From: Acetobacter sp. UBA5411
Lineage (GTDB): Bacteria > Pseudomonadota > Alphaproteobacteria > Acetobacterales > Acetobacteraceae
Length of the DNA: 64,000 nt
Assembly (NCBI RefSeq): GCF_002409645.1
Contig: NZ_DHNR01000033.1
Span: 1 to 64,000, forward strand
Direction: 5' to 3'
Part shown: positions 37,269 through 45,723 of the stretch, piece after piece
Layout: the number at the start of each line of letters is the position of its first letter
Numbering within the stretch: the first letter of the stretch is position 1
Notes under the pieces: model-generated
Database searches by the model: none
The model's input: the letters and a program-made list of their open reading frames with translations, nothing else
Told to the model about the DNA's origin: nothing
Position numbers and translations under genes: made by a program

Positions 37269-38192
37269 CTACTCCTTCATGTTCATGTCGGACATCGCGG
37301 ACTGAACGTGGATCATTTTGCCCGTGCTCTTGTCCATGACCATGCCGTTATTGTACTTCGCCACGATCTGGTCGAAGAGGTTCGGCTCGACATGAGAATA
37401 GTATTTGACCGGCTCGGCCTCGCTTGGAGCAGCAAGACGCGGGTAGGTCTGGTCATCCAGCTGATCGGATGAAGAACGCACCTTCTCGACCCATGCTGCA
37501 TACTGATCCTGCGGCATTGCGAGTGTACGGAACTCCATGTCGGAGAAGCCGCGACCACTGTAGTTGGCTGACTCACCAAGGTAGTCGCCAGCTTCCGTCG
37601 CCATCAGGTGAAGCTGCGTCTGCATGCCCGCCATGGCGTAGATCATGGAGCCAAGACGCGGAATGAAGAACGAGTTCATCACGGCATCGGACGTGATGAC
37701 GAAGTGAACCGGCTTGTTCACCGGGATCGCCAGCTGGTTGACTGTGGCAATACCCTCATCCGGGTAGATGAAGAGCCATTTCCAGTCCAGAGCCACAACT
37801 TCAACCTCGAGAGGCTTCGTCGTCGCTTCTGCGTCCAGCGGACGATAGGGATCGAGTGAGTGGCAGGTCTGATAGGTGATGACCGCCAGATAGATGATGA
37901 TCAGGGTTGGGATACCCCAGATCGCCGCCTCGATCTTATTCGAGTGGCACCACTTGGGAAGATATTCGGCTTCCGTGTTCGTCTGCCGATATTTCCACGC
38001 AAAATAGCATGCCATGATGATTGTCGGGACAACCACAATGAGCATTGCGACCGTCGACTCAACGATCAAGGTTTTCAATTGGTCTCCCACTGGCCCCTTG
38101 GGGTCCAGGATGTCCCATTCACATCCCGCCAGTGGAAGCACCGAAGCGAGACCAGCCAGTCGGGCTGCTCCCTTCAGGTACTTGTTTTTCAT
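37269..38192 (-). CDS. cyoA: Cytochrome o ubiquinol oxidase subunit II
   Basis: A lipoprotein of about 307 residues. The signal peptide ends in LPLAGC with the acylated Cys at residue 24. Two transmembrane segments follow (about 45-70 and 88-110), then a periplasmic cupredoxin domain. The Cu-A ligands of cytochrome c oxidases are absent, as expected for a quinol oxidase. The ATG at 38192 is chosen because GAGGGA precedes it and it gives a proper lipoprotein signal; a frame from 38270 is longer but unlikely. It is first in cyoABCD. A long AT-rich upstream region presumably carries the promoter. Confidence 0.95.
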   Translation of the reverse strand: MKNKYLKGAARLAGLASVLPLAGCEWDILDPKGPVGDQLKTLIVESTVAMLIVVVPTIIMACYFAWKYRQTNTEAEYLPKWCHSNKIEAAIWGIPTLIIIYLAVITYQTCHSLDPYRPLDAEATTKPLEVEVVALDWKWLFIYPDEGIATVNQLAIPVNKPVHFVITSDAVMNSFFIPRLGSMIYAMAGMQTQLHLMATEAGDYLGESANYSGRGFSDMEFRTLAMPQDQYAAWVEKVRSSSDQLDDQTYPRLAAPSEAEPVKYYSHVEPNLFDQIVAKYNNGMVMDKSTGKMIHVQSAMSDMNMKE

Positions 38193-38596
38193 CGTACGTC
38201 CCTCGATTCTGACATACTTGTAGGTCTCTCTCCAACAAGGTCGTTCCGGATCACACCTGCCCACAGGCACAGATCACTTCCGTCCACGTTGCATTACAAC
38301 GATTCAATAATCCCACAATTTAGTTATCACAATGCATCATACGCCTTTCCGTTCCGCTGTTTCCTGCCAAAAGCAGCCCTGATCACCCCAAAGATATCAT
38401 CACGTAATATTTCAATATATTTCGACACTACGGTGTCAGATCAATTTATCGCAACAAACCCGACCTTTCTCACTTTTCCCCTGCTTCACAGAATTGCCAT
38501 TCTTCTCAAAATTTTTCGCATAAGTGTTATTTTTTTAGATATGCCATGCGTCACACGGGAAGGACACGCTCACTGAACGCGGACATTCCACGAGTC
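38193..38596. other. AT-rich upstream region of the cyo operon
   Basis: About 400 bp without a gene. From about 38290 to 38560 it is much richer in A and T than the surrounding genes. It contains TTGTGATAACTAAATTGTGG on the minus strand near 38315-38335, which has two TTGTG half-motifs 10-11 bases apart, but no clear sigma-70 promoter. Oxygen or carbon control of cyo probably acts here. Confidence 0.4.
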
Positions 38597-38629
38597 AAAA
38601 AAAAGCCCCGACCTCAGGAAGGCCGGGGC
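38597..38629 (-). terminator. Terminator of the Bax-inhibitor-1 family gene
   Basis: On the minus strand the 9-bp stem GCCCCGGCC / GGTCGGGGC (one G-U pair) is followed by eight T, 36 bases past the stop. Confidence 0.92.
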
Positions 38630-38664
38630 AGAGTCGCATCACTCAAAATGAAACTCGACGAGCC

Positions 38665-39429
38665 TCACTCACTGTTGCTGTTACGGGTTCCCATGAACTG
38701 CAGCATGAACTGGAAGAGGTTGATGAAGTTCAGATAGAGGTTCAGCGCATCGTAAACCGAACGCTTTGCCGCTCCCTCAGGACCTTCATAGTAAGCGAAC
38801 TGCGGATAGGTGACCTTGATCCGCTGCGTATCGAATGCAGTCAATCCAATGAAGAGGAAAACGCCCACCACGCTGTAGATGAAGTAGATCGCCGGGCTAC
38901 CGAGGAACATGTTCACCAGTCCTGCGATCAGAAGTCCGATCAGACCCATCATGAGGAAAGACTGGAAGCGGATCAGATTGGCTCCGGTGGTGTAGGCCCA
39001 CAGAGATGTGGCTCCGAAGGTCGCTGCCGTCACCAGGAAGACACGCGCCACCGATACACCGGTATACATCAGAAGGATGCTGGAAAGGCTGGCGCCCATT
39101 ACCGCACAGAACAGCCAGAACAGTCCCTGCACCGCGGAGCGGGAAAGCCGGTTGACGCCAAACGACATCACCATAACGAAGCCAAGCGGCGCAATCATCG
39201 CGAGCCAGCCAAGTCCCGTTGGAGCAACCTGATAGCCCTGCACATGGAAGAACAGGGAACGCACGGAGGGGATTTCCGCGATCAGGTAGGCAACAAGCGC
39301 AGTAAGCAACAAGCCTGAGGCCATCCAGTTATAAACACGGAGCATATAAGCCCGCAGCCCTGCGTCCACAGTCGCGGACTGAGCTCCGGTGGCAAAAGGC
39401 GACGAACGAAAGTCGCGACTGAAGGACAT
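38665..39429 (-). CDS. Bax inhibitor-1/YccA family membrane protein
   Basis: A 254-residue protein with seven hydrophobic segments and the family C-terminal pattern: TAFDTQRIKVTYPQFAYYEG followed by the short hydrophobic stretch ALNLYLNFINLFQFML. It belongs to UPF0005 (YccA/YbhL/TMBIM), implicated in calcium leak and in modulating FtsH proteolysis. The ATG at 39429 has AAGGAG 5 bases upstream; a GTG two codons earlier is less well placed. It is monocistronic, with a strong terminator. Confidence 0.9.
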   Translation of the reverse strand: MSFSRDFRSSPFATGAQSATVDAGLRAYMLRVYNWMASGLLLTALVAYLIAEIPSVRSLFFHVQGYQVAPTGLGWLAMIAPLGFVMVMSFGVNRLSRSAVQGLFWLFCAVMGASLSSILLMYTGVSVARVFLVTAATFGATSLWAYTTGANLIRFQSFLMMGLIGLLIAGLVNMFLGSPAIYFIYSVVGVFLFIGLTAFDTQRIKVTYPQFAYYEGPEGAAKRSVYDALNLYLNFINLFQFMLQFMGTRNSNSE

Positions 39430-39994
39430 AACCACTCCTTAAACTGTCAGATGACCTGACGGTGTACCTTATAATTGTGTACATCTATATATGTCTGCCA
39501 GAACGCTCTTCAAGCACCCCGTCAAACTGCTTTCTTGCCTCATTATAGAGCATCGCCGGGGCAAAAGGCGACTCTTACAATCACGACGACTGACGATGTA
39601 CCTTCGAGAAACATTACAGCGTCACCATCGAAACGATTCTGCCGCATCCTGCCTTATGACCATCACCTTTCCGTGAGGCTGGATCAGACTTCTTTCCCTT
39701 CAGAATGGCCCAGATTTTCCTGATTGCAGGCTTTTCCAACATAAACAAAAAACAGGGTTCCTTCCGACATAGACCCGTCACAGCACAGGAAAGCGCAATT
39801 TTCTGTCCATTTTTTCATGTTATCAAATCGTATCTTCCGTTGAAGCCGTGAGGTTCCCCTTCATTTCACGCATAGGCCGTAATCAGATGACACGATTGAC
39901 ATCATTGGTTCATGTCGGCTGACTACGACACAACGGTAATTCCGCATTGATTTGCCGACTGAATCTGCAATCAGTGAGCATGAGGACTATAACT
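39430..39994. other. Divergent regulatory gap between YccA-family gene and adhA
   Basis: About 565 bp without a convincing gene. Near the YccA-family gene is a short inverted repeat GTCAG-N5-CTGAC (39446-39460) and the direct repeat GTGTAC (39462 and 39479). Near adhA a perfect -35 hexamer TTGACA lies at 39896-39901, about 95 bp before the start codon, with no good -10 at standard spacing. Control of the strongly expressed adhAB operon should lie here. Confidence 0.4.
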
Positions 39995-42226
39995 ATGAGC
40001 CGTCCCTCAGCCGCCAGGAAGACTTCCTTTCTTGGCCTTCTCGCGGCAGGAACCATCCTGGCCGCGGCCCTGGGTCAGCCTACAGGCGCTGCACGCGCTG
40101 CTGACGATCAGGGAGCCACCGGAGAAGCGATCATCCACGCTGATGATCATCCGGAAAACTGGCTCTCCTACGGGCGAACCTACTCAGAGCAGCGCTACAG
40201 CCCGCTCGACCAGATCAATCGCCAGAATGTCGGCGATCTGAAGCTGGCCTGGTTCTACGAATTTGACTCCAATCGTGGTCAGGAGGGCACGCCCCTGATC
40301 ATTGATGGTGTTATGTACGCCTCCACCAACTGGTCCAAGGTCAAGGCCCTGAAGGCTGACACCGGTGAACTGCTATGGGCCTTCGACCCTAAAGTTCCGG
40401 GCAATGTCGCCGTCCGCGGCTGCTGTGACACCGTCAACCGCGGTATCGCCTACTGGAACGGCAAGATCTATGTCGGCACCTTCGATGGTCGTTTGATCGC
40501 GCTTGACGCGAAGAGCGGCAAGGTCGTCTGGAGCGTCAACACCATTCCCAAAGACGCAGCACTCGGTAAGCAGCGCTCCTATACGGTCGATGGCGCTCCG
40601 CGTATCGCCAAGGGCCGCGTGATCATCGGTAACGGTGGTTCCGAATTCGGCGCCCGTGGTTTTGTCTCCGCATTCGACGCCGAGACCGGCAAGCTCGACT
40701 GGCGCTTCTTCACCGTTCCGAACGCGAAGAACGAGCCAGATCATGCTGCATCCGACAGCGTGCTGATGAGCAAGGCCTACAAGACCTGGAGCCCGACCGG
40801 CGCATGGACACGTCAGGGCGGCGGCGGCACCGTCTGGGATTCCATCGTCTATGATCCCGTCACCGACCTTGTCTATCTCGGCGTCGGCAATGGTTCTCCC
40901 TGGAACTACAAGTACCGTTCCAATGGTATCGGCGACAACCTGTTCCTCGGCAGCATCGTGGCGATCAAGCCTGAGACCGGTGAGTATGTCTGGCACTTCC
41001 AGGCAACACCGATGGATGAGTGGGATTACACCTCCGTCCAGCAGATCATGACGCTTGATCTGCCGATCAACGGTGAGACCCGCCATGTGGTCGTTCACGC
41101 TCCGAAGAACGGCTTCTTCTATGTCCTCGACGCGAAGACCGGCCAGTTCATTCAGGGCAAGAACTACGTCTACGAGAACTGGGCCTATGGCCTCGACCCG
41201 AAGACCGGTCGTCCGATCTTCAATCCTGAAGGTCTGTACACGCTGACCGGCAAGGACTGGTATGGCATTCCGGGTCCTCTGGGTGCGCATAACTTCATGC
41301 AGATGGCGTACAGCCCGCGCACACATCTGATCTATCTCCCGGCTCACCAGATTCCGTTCGGATATAAAAACCAGGCTGGCGGCTTCAAGCCTCACCCTGA
41401 TTCCTGGAACGTCGGTCTCGACATGACCAAGACCGGTCTGCCTGACACTCCGGAAGCTCGTGCTGCTTACATGCAGGATCTGAAGGGCTGGCTGATGGCC
41501 TGGGATCCGGTCAAGCTGCAGGCTCAGTGGTCGATTGAGCGTCCGGGCGGCTGGGATGGCGGCGTGCTGGCAACTGGCGGCGATCTGGTCTTCCAGGGTC
41601 TCGCAACCGGTGAGTTCCATGCCTATGACGCCATAGACGGCAAGGATCTGTTCAAATACGATCTGCAGAGCGGCATCATTGCAAATCCGGTGACCTACAG
41701 CGTCAACGGCAAGCAGTATGTTGCGATCGAAGTGGGCTGGGGCGGTATCTATCCGATCTCCATGGGCGGCATGAGCCGTACTGCTGGCTGGACGGTCAAT
41801 CACTCCTACCTCGCGGTGTTCTCACTCGACGGCAAGGCCAAGCTGCCGACATGGAACAGCATCGGCTTCCTGCCGGTGAAACCACCCGCGCAGTTTGACG
41901 AGAAGCTGGTCGACAAGGGCTACTTCCAGTATCAGACCTACTGCCAGACCTGCCATGGCGATAACGCCGAAGCTGGCGGCATGCTTCCGGATCTGCGCTG
42001 GTCCGGCGCCATCCGTCACAAGGACGCTTTCTACAACGTTGTGGGACGTGGTGCTCTGACGGCTTACGGCATGGATCGTTTCGATACGTCCATGACGCCT
42101 GACGAAATCGAAAGCATCCGGAACTACCTGATCAAACGTGCGACCGACACGTATGAGCGCGAGGTTGAGGCTCGGAAGAATCCGAACCAGATCCCGTCTG
42201 CTCCTGCGCTCGGTATCACCCCGTGA
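39995..42226 (+). CDS. adhA: PQQ-dependent alcohol dehydrogenase, quinohaemoprotein subunit I
   Basis: A 743-residue periplasmic enzyme. The signal peptide (about residues 1-35) ends near ARAADD. An eight-bladed propeller carrying PQQ follows, with tryptophan-docking motifs such as LWAFDPKV and the vicinal disulphide Cys143-Cys144 (RGCCDTVNRG) that lies over PQQ. The C-terminal cytochrome domain has CQTCH at residues 650-654. It oxidises ethanol to acetaldehyde, the first step of vinegar fermentation. The ATG at 39995 has AGGA 8 bases upstream; longer in-frame starts lack this. adhB follows 57 bp later. The third subunit (AdhS) is not adjacent. Confidence 0.96.
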   Translation: MSRPSAARKTSFLGLLAAGTILAAALGQPTGAARAADDQGATGEAIIHADDHPENWLSYGRTYSEQRYSPLDQINRQNVGDLKLAWFYEFDSNRGQEGTPLIIDGVMYASTNWSKVKALKADTGELLWAFDPKVPGNVAVRGCCDTVNRGIAYWNGKIYVGTFDGRLIALDAKSGKVVWSVNTIPKDAALGKQRSYTVDGAPRIAKGRVIIGNGGSEFGARGFVSAFDAETGKLDWRFFTVPNAKNEPDHAASDSVLMSKAYKTWSPTGAWTRQGGGGTVWDSIVYDPVTDLVYLGVGNGSPWNYKYRSNGIGDNLFLGSIVAIKPETGEYVWHFQATPMDEWDYTSVQQIMTLDLPINGETRHVVVHAPKNGFFYVLDAKTGQFIQGKNYVYENWAYGLDPKTGRPIFNPEGLYTLTGKDWYGIPGPLGAHNFMQMAYSPRTHLIYLPAHQIPFGYKNQAGGFKPHPDSWNVGLDMTKTGLPDTPEARAAYMQDLKGWLMAWDPVKLQAQWSIERPGGWDGGVLATGGDLVFQGLATGEFHAYDAIDGKDLFKYDLQSGIIANPVTYSVNGKQYVAIEVGWGGIYPISMGGMSRTAGWTVNHSYLAVFSLDGKAKLPTWNSIGFLPVKPPAQFDEKLVDKGYFQYQTYCQTCHGDNAEAGGMLPDLRWSGAIRHKDAFYNVVGRGALTAYGMDRFDTSMTPDEIESIRNYLIKRATDTYEREVEARKNPNQIPSAPALGITP

Positions 42227-42283
42227 AATGGGAGACCGTGAAAAATGGCATCCTTCCAACACAAGCACCGCGGTGGTGAAACA

Positions 42284-43714
42284 ATGATCAAAGGACTCAA
42301 AGCTGCGCTTGGCGCAGCCGTGGTCGGGCTTCTTGCAGGGACGGCGCTCAGCGCCTCCCCTGCTCTGGCGCAGAGCGCTGACAGCGATCTGGTCGCCAAG
42401 GGCGCTTATGTAGCGCGCCTTGGTGACTGCGTAGCCTGTCATACAGCCCTGCACGGCACGGCTTTTGCCGGCGGCCTCCAGATCAAGACCCCGATCGGTT
42501 CGATTTATTCGACCAACATCACGCCTGATCCCAAGACCGGTATCGGCAACTACACGCTGGAAGACTTCGACAAGGCCGTCCGCCACGGTATCCGCAAGGA
42601 TGGCGCGGCCCTGTATCCGGCAATGCCTTATCCGTCCTTCGCCCGTATGTCGGAAGACGATATCAAGGCACTGTACGCCTACTTCATGCATGGCGTAGCT
42701 CCAGTGGATCAGCCCGACAAACCGGCTGACATCTCATGGCCGCTGTCCATGCGCTGGCCTCTCGCCTTCTGGGGCAAGATGTTCGCTCCGGCTCCAAAAG
42801 GTTTCACACCGGCTCCCGGTACGGATCCTGTGGTCGCCCGCGGTGAATATCTCGTCACGGGTCCGGGACATTGCGGCGCATGCCATACGCCTCGTGGTTT
42901 CTCCATGCAGGAAAAGGCTTACGATGCAGCCGGTGGTGCAGACTTCCTTGGCGGTGGCGCACCGATCGACAACTGGATTGCCCCCAGCCTGCGTAGCGAT
43001 CCTGTTCTGGGTCTAGGCCGCTGGTCGGAAGATGATCTGGTTCAGTTCCTGCGTTCGGGTCGTATCGATCACTCCGCAGCATTCGGCGGAATGGCCGATG
43101 TGGTGGCATGGAGCACCCAGTACTGGTCCGAGGACGATCTTCGCGCCACGGCAAAGTATCTGAAGAGCCTGCCGGAAGTGCCGAAAGCCAAGGGCGATTA
43201 TACTTACGATCCGTCCACGGCTCAGGCGCTTGATGCTGGCAAGACAGCAGGCATGACCGGTGCCGATGTCTATGTGCAGCAGTGTGCCATTTGCCATCGT
43301 AACGACGGTGCAGCTGTAGACCGCATGTTCCCGCCGCTGGCTGGAAACCCTGTTGTCGTCTCCGAAAACCCGACCTCTGTCGCTCACATCGTGGCAGCCG
43401 GTGGTGTTCTCCCGCCGACCAACTGGGCTCCTTCAGCCGTCGCCATGCCGGGTTACCAGAAGATTCTGAACGATCAGCAGGTTGCTGACGTCGTGAACTT
43501 CATCCGGACCTCATGGGGCAACAAGGCTCCTGCCAACGTAACGGCATCTGATGTCTCCAAGCTGCGTCAGGCCAGCCAGTCTGTTCTGGATCGTCGTTCC
43601 TGGACGGATGAGCCAACCAGCACCTCCAGCTGGGGCCTCTTTGGTCCGCAGCCTTATGGTGAGGGATGGACATTCTCTCCGGATACGCATGCTGGTGTAG
43701 ATAACCCGCAGTAA
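42284..43714 (+). CDS. adhB: PQQ-dependent alcohol dehydrogenase, triheme cytochrome c subunit II
   Basis: A 476-residue protein with a Sec signal (MIKGLKAALGAAVVGLLAG, ending near ALAQS) and three CXXCH haem c sites at residues 49-53 (CVACH), 197-201 (CGACH) and 334-338 (CAICH). It anchors AdhA to the membrane and passes electrons to ubiquinone. The ATG at 42284 matches the start of known AdhB proteins; an in-frame ATG at 42245 with GGAG upstream is possible and would add 13 residues. It is cotranscribed with adhA and followed by a strong terminator. Confidence 0.96.
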   Translation: MIKGLKAALGAAVVGLLAGTALSASPALAQSADSDLVAKGAYVARLGDCVACHTALHGTAFAGGLQIKTPIGSIYSTNITPDPKTGIGNYTLEDFDKAVRHGIRKDGAALYPAMPYPSFARMSEDDIKALYAYFMHGVAPVDQPDKPADISWPLSMRWPLAFWGKMFAPAPKGFTPAPGTDPVVARGEYLVTGPGHCGACHTPRGFSMQEKAYDAAGGADFLGGGAPIDNWIAPSLRSDPVLGLGRWSEDDLVQFLRSGRIDHSAAFGGMADVVAWSTQYWSEDDLRATAKYLKSLPEVPKAKGDYTYDPSTAQALDAGKTAGMTGADVYVQQCAICHRNDGAAVDRMFPPLAGNPVVVSENPTSVAHIVAAGGVLPPTNWAPSAVAMPGYQKILNDQQVADVVNFIRTSWGNKAPANVTASDVSKLRQASQSVLDRRSWTDEPTSTSSWGLFGPQPYGEGWTFSPDTHAGVDNPQ

Positions 43715-43743
43715 ATCTGGACAAAGTCCTCGACTTGTTCGGG

Positions 43744-43776
43744 AAGCCACGGAGAGAAATCTCCGTGGCTTTTTTA
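43744..43776 (+). terminator. Terminator of adhAB
   Basis: A perfect 12-bp stem AAGCCACGGAGA / TCTCCGTGGCTT with a GAAA tetraloop followed by T residues, 30 bases past the adhB stop. Confidence 0.95.
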
Positions 43777-44003
43777 ATTTCATTTTCTGATCGATCGTTT
43801 GCAATCAAGGTCAGTCAGCAAGCCATGCAATCTTGCCAGCGTTCAATAACGTTCAATTTTAAAATCTGACTGATAGTTCTGAAGTGAGTATTTGATTGGA
43901 AGAGGTGTCGTTCTACTCAGTTAAGACCAGAAGCGGCGCTTGGATCCTGTTCAACAACTTTAATGTTTCTCTTCGAAAACAAGGCTATTCACAAACTACC
44001 AAC
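43777..44003. other. Intergenic region between converging adhB and argB terminators
   Basis: About 225 bp, AT-rich, lying between two facing terminators. I see no gene or promoter in it. Confidence 0.5.
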
Positions 44004-44030
44004 AAAAAAAGGGCGTCCAAAAGACGCCCC
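44004..44030 (-). terminator. Terminator of the rpmH-argB unit
   Basis: On the minus strand GGGCGTC, loop TTTTG, GACGCCC followed by seven T, about 33 bases past the argB stop. Confidence 0.9.
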
Positions 44031-44062
44031 TTCTCATTTCAGCCCATTAAAAGTGAGAAAGA

Positions 44063-44968
44063 TCAGTCAGCCCGGATCAATGTTCCTGAGCCAGCACGAG
44101 TAAACAGTTCCAGCAAACAGGCATGCGGCACACGGCCGTTCACGATGACCGCCGCTTTTGCCCCAGCCTGCACGGCTTTCAAGCAGGTTTCCACCTTCGG
44201 GATCATGCCACCCGAGATCATGCCGGACGCAATGCCCTTGCGCGCTTCTTCCGCTGTGAGTTCAGAAATCAGCTTTCCATTCTCGTCCAGCACACCCGGC
44301 ACATCCGTCAGCATCAGCAGACGCGAGGCATGAATGGCGCCCGCAATCGCACCCGCCACGGAATCCGCATTGACGTTGAAGGTCTCACCATTATGGCCGC
44401 CTGCGACCGGCGCAATCACCGGAATGAGTCCTGAACCCGAAAGAGCATAGAGCACCTGCGGGTTGATCTCGTCCGGGTCGCCGACAAAACCAAGATCCAA
44501 TGTCTGCTCAATGCCTGTGACAGGATCTTTGACCTTGCGCAGCAGCTTGCTGGCTTTCACCAGACCGCCATCCTTGCCTGAGACACCTACCGCCAGCGCC
44601 CCTGCTTCATTGATGAGCGTTGCGACCCGTTTGTTGACGGAGCCGCACAGCACCATCTCAACGACATCAATCGCGGCCGCATCCGTGACACGGAACCCAT
44701 CAACGAAAGAGGACTTTACCTGAAGGCGTTCAAGCATCTGGTTGATCTGCGGGCCGCCACCGTGAACAACCACCGGGTTGATGCCGACCAACTTCAGCAG
44801 GGCAATATCCTTGCCGAATGTCTGGGCCAGTTCCGGATCACCCATGGCATGACCACCATACTTCACGACGATGGTGTCACCAGCATAACGGCGCAGGAAA
44901 GGCAGCGCTCCGGCAAGTGTTGCCGCCTGCTGCAAGGCGTCCGCCGTAGGAAGTCCCTGATCCGTCAT
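44063..44968 (-). CDS. argB: Acetylglutamate kinase
   Basis: A 301-residue amino-acid kinase-family enzyme of normal length. Motifs: VVKYGGHAMGD (ATP-binding Lys and glycines), VVVHGGGPQIN, FVDGFRVTD (substrate site), and near the end MLTDVPGVLD and SGGMIPKVETC. It phosphorylates N-acetylglutamate in arginine biosynthesis. The ATG at 44968 follows TGGAG by 5 bases; an upstream frame to 45043 adds a non-conserved extension. It is last in the gene run that begins at rpmH and is followed by a terminator. Confidence 0.96.
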   Translation of the reverse strand: MTDQGLPTADALQQAATLAGALPFLRRYAGDTIVVKYGGHAMGDPELAQTFGKDIALLKLVGINPVVVHGGGPQINQMLERLQVKSSFVDGFRVTDAAAIDVVEMVLCGSVNKRVATLINEAGALAVGVSGKDGGLVKASKLLRKVKDPVTGIEQTLDLGFVGDPDEINPQVLYALSGSGLIPVIAPVAGGHNGETFNVNADSVAGAIAGAIHASRLLMLTDVPGVLDENGKLISELTAEEARKGIASGMISGGMIPKVETCLKAVQAGAKAAVIVNGRVPHACLLELFTRAGSGTLIRAD

Positions 44969-45047
44969 TTCAACTCCACATGTCCTGAAAACATGGCCCA
45001 GTCCAGCGGGGCCGGAGAAGTCGGGATTGCGGAATCCCGACACTCAT

Positions 45048-45719
45048 TCAGTTCTGCACCGGTTCCGCAAAGGCCGCAATTTCTGCCCGCAGTTCCGGGA
45101 TACCGAGCCCCGTCTGGCTACTTGTCCGCAAAACCAGTGGATGAGCGGCAGGATGACGGCTCACCTCTTCCACCACTTCCCTGTAGCGGGCTTCCTCGGC
45201 TTTTGGCTTCACATCATCGCACTTCGTCAGCACGACTTGGAAATTGATGGCCGCCTTGTCGAACATGTCCATCACGTCACGATCGGACGCTTTTGTCTCG
45301 ATCCGGGCATCCAGCAACAGGATCACACGCCGCAGATTGGGACGACCACGGAGATAATCAAACATCATCCCCTGCCAGTCTTCCTTCACAGCCTTGGCCG
45401 CTTTGGCGAAGCCATAGCCCGGCATGTCCACCAGAACGAGCTGACCATCGAGATCGAAGAAGTTGAGCTGCTTTGTCCGGCCTGGCTCGGAGGAAGCTCG
45501 CGCCAGACTTTTACGACCCGTCAGCGCATTGATCAGACTCGATTTTCCAACATTGGAGCGTCCGGCAAACGCCACTTCCGGCGCAGCCGGGTCCGGTAAC
45601 TGACCGATCTGCTGCGCACCGTAAAAGAACTCGCAAGGTCCGGCGAACAGAAGCCGTCCGGCCTCAAGCTGCTCGGGTGACAGCTTGAGAGAGGCAGAGA
45701 AATCCTGTTCACCGCTCAT
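45048..45719 (-). CDS. engB: Ribosome biogenesis GTPase EngB/YsxC
   Basis: A 223-residue TRAFAC-class GTPase. G1 is GRSNVGKSSL near residue 52, G2 and its flank are SEPGRTKQLNFF, G3 is VDMPGYGFA, G4 is TKCD and G5 is TSSQTGLG. The N-terminal addition of about 20 residues is common in alphaproteobacteria. It assists maturation of the 50S ribosomal subunit. It lies 4 bp after yidC, in the conserved order rpmH-rnpA-yidD-yidC-engB. Confidence 0.95.
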   Translation of the reverse strand: MSGEQDFSASLKLSPEQLEAGRLLFAGPCEFFYGAQQIGQLPDPAAPEVAFAGRSNVGKSSLINALTGRKSLARASSEPGRTKQLNFFDLDGQLVLVDMPGYGFAKAAKAVKEDWQGMMFDYLRGRPNLRRVILLLDARIETKASDRDVMDMFDKAAINFQVVLTKCDDVKPKAEEARYREVVEEVSRHPAAHPLVLRTSSQTGLGIPELRAEIAAFAEPVQN

Positions 45720-45723
45720 TGCT

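Noticed and set aside
40373..41803. A 476-codon open frame opposite adhA
   Set aside because: adhA uses strongly biased codons, which opens the complementary frame. The translation shows no recognisable family.
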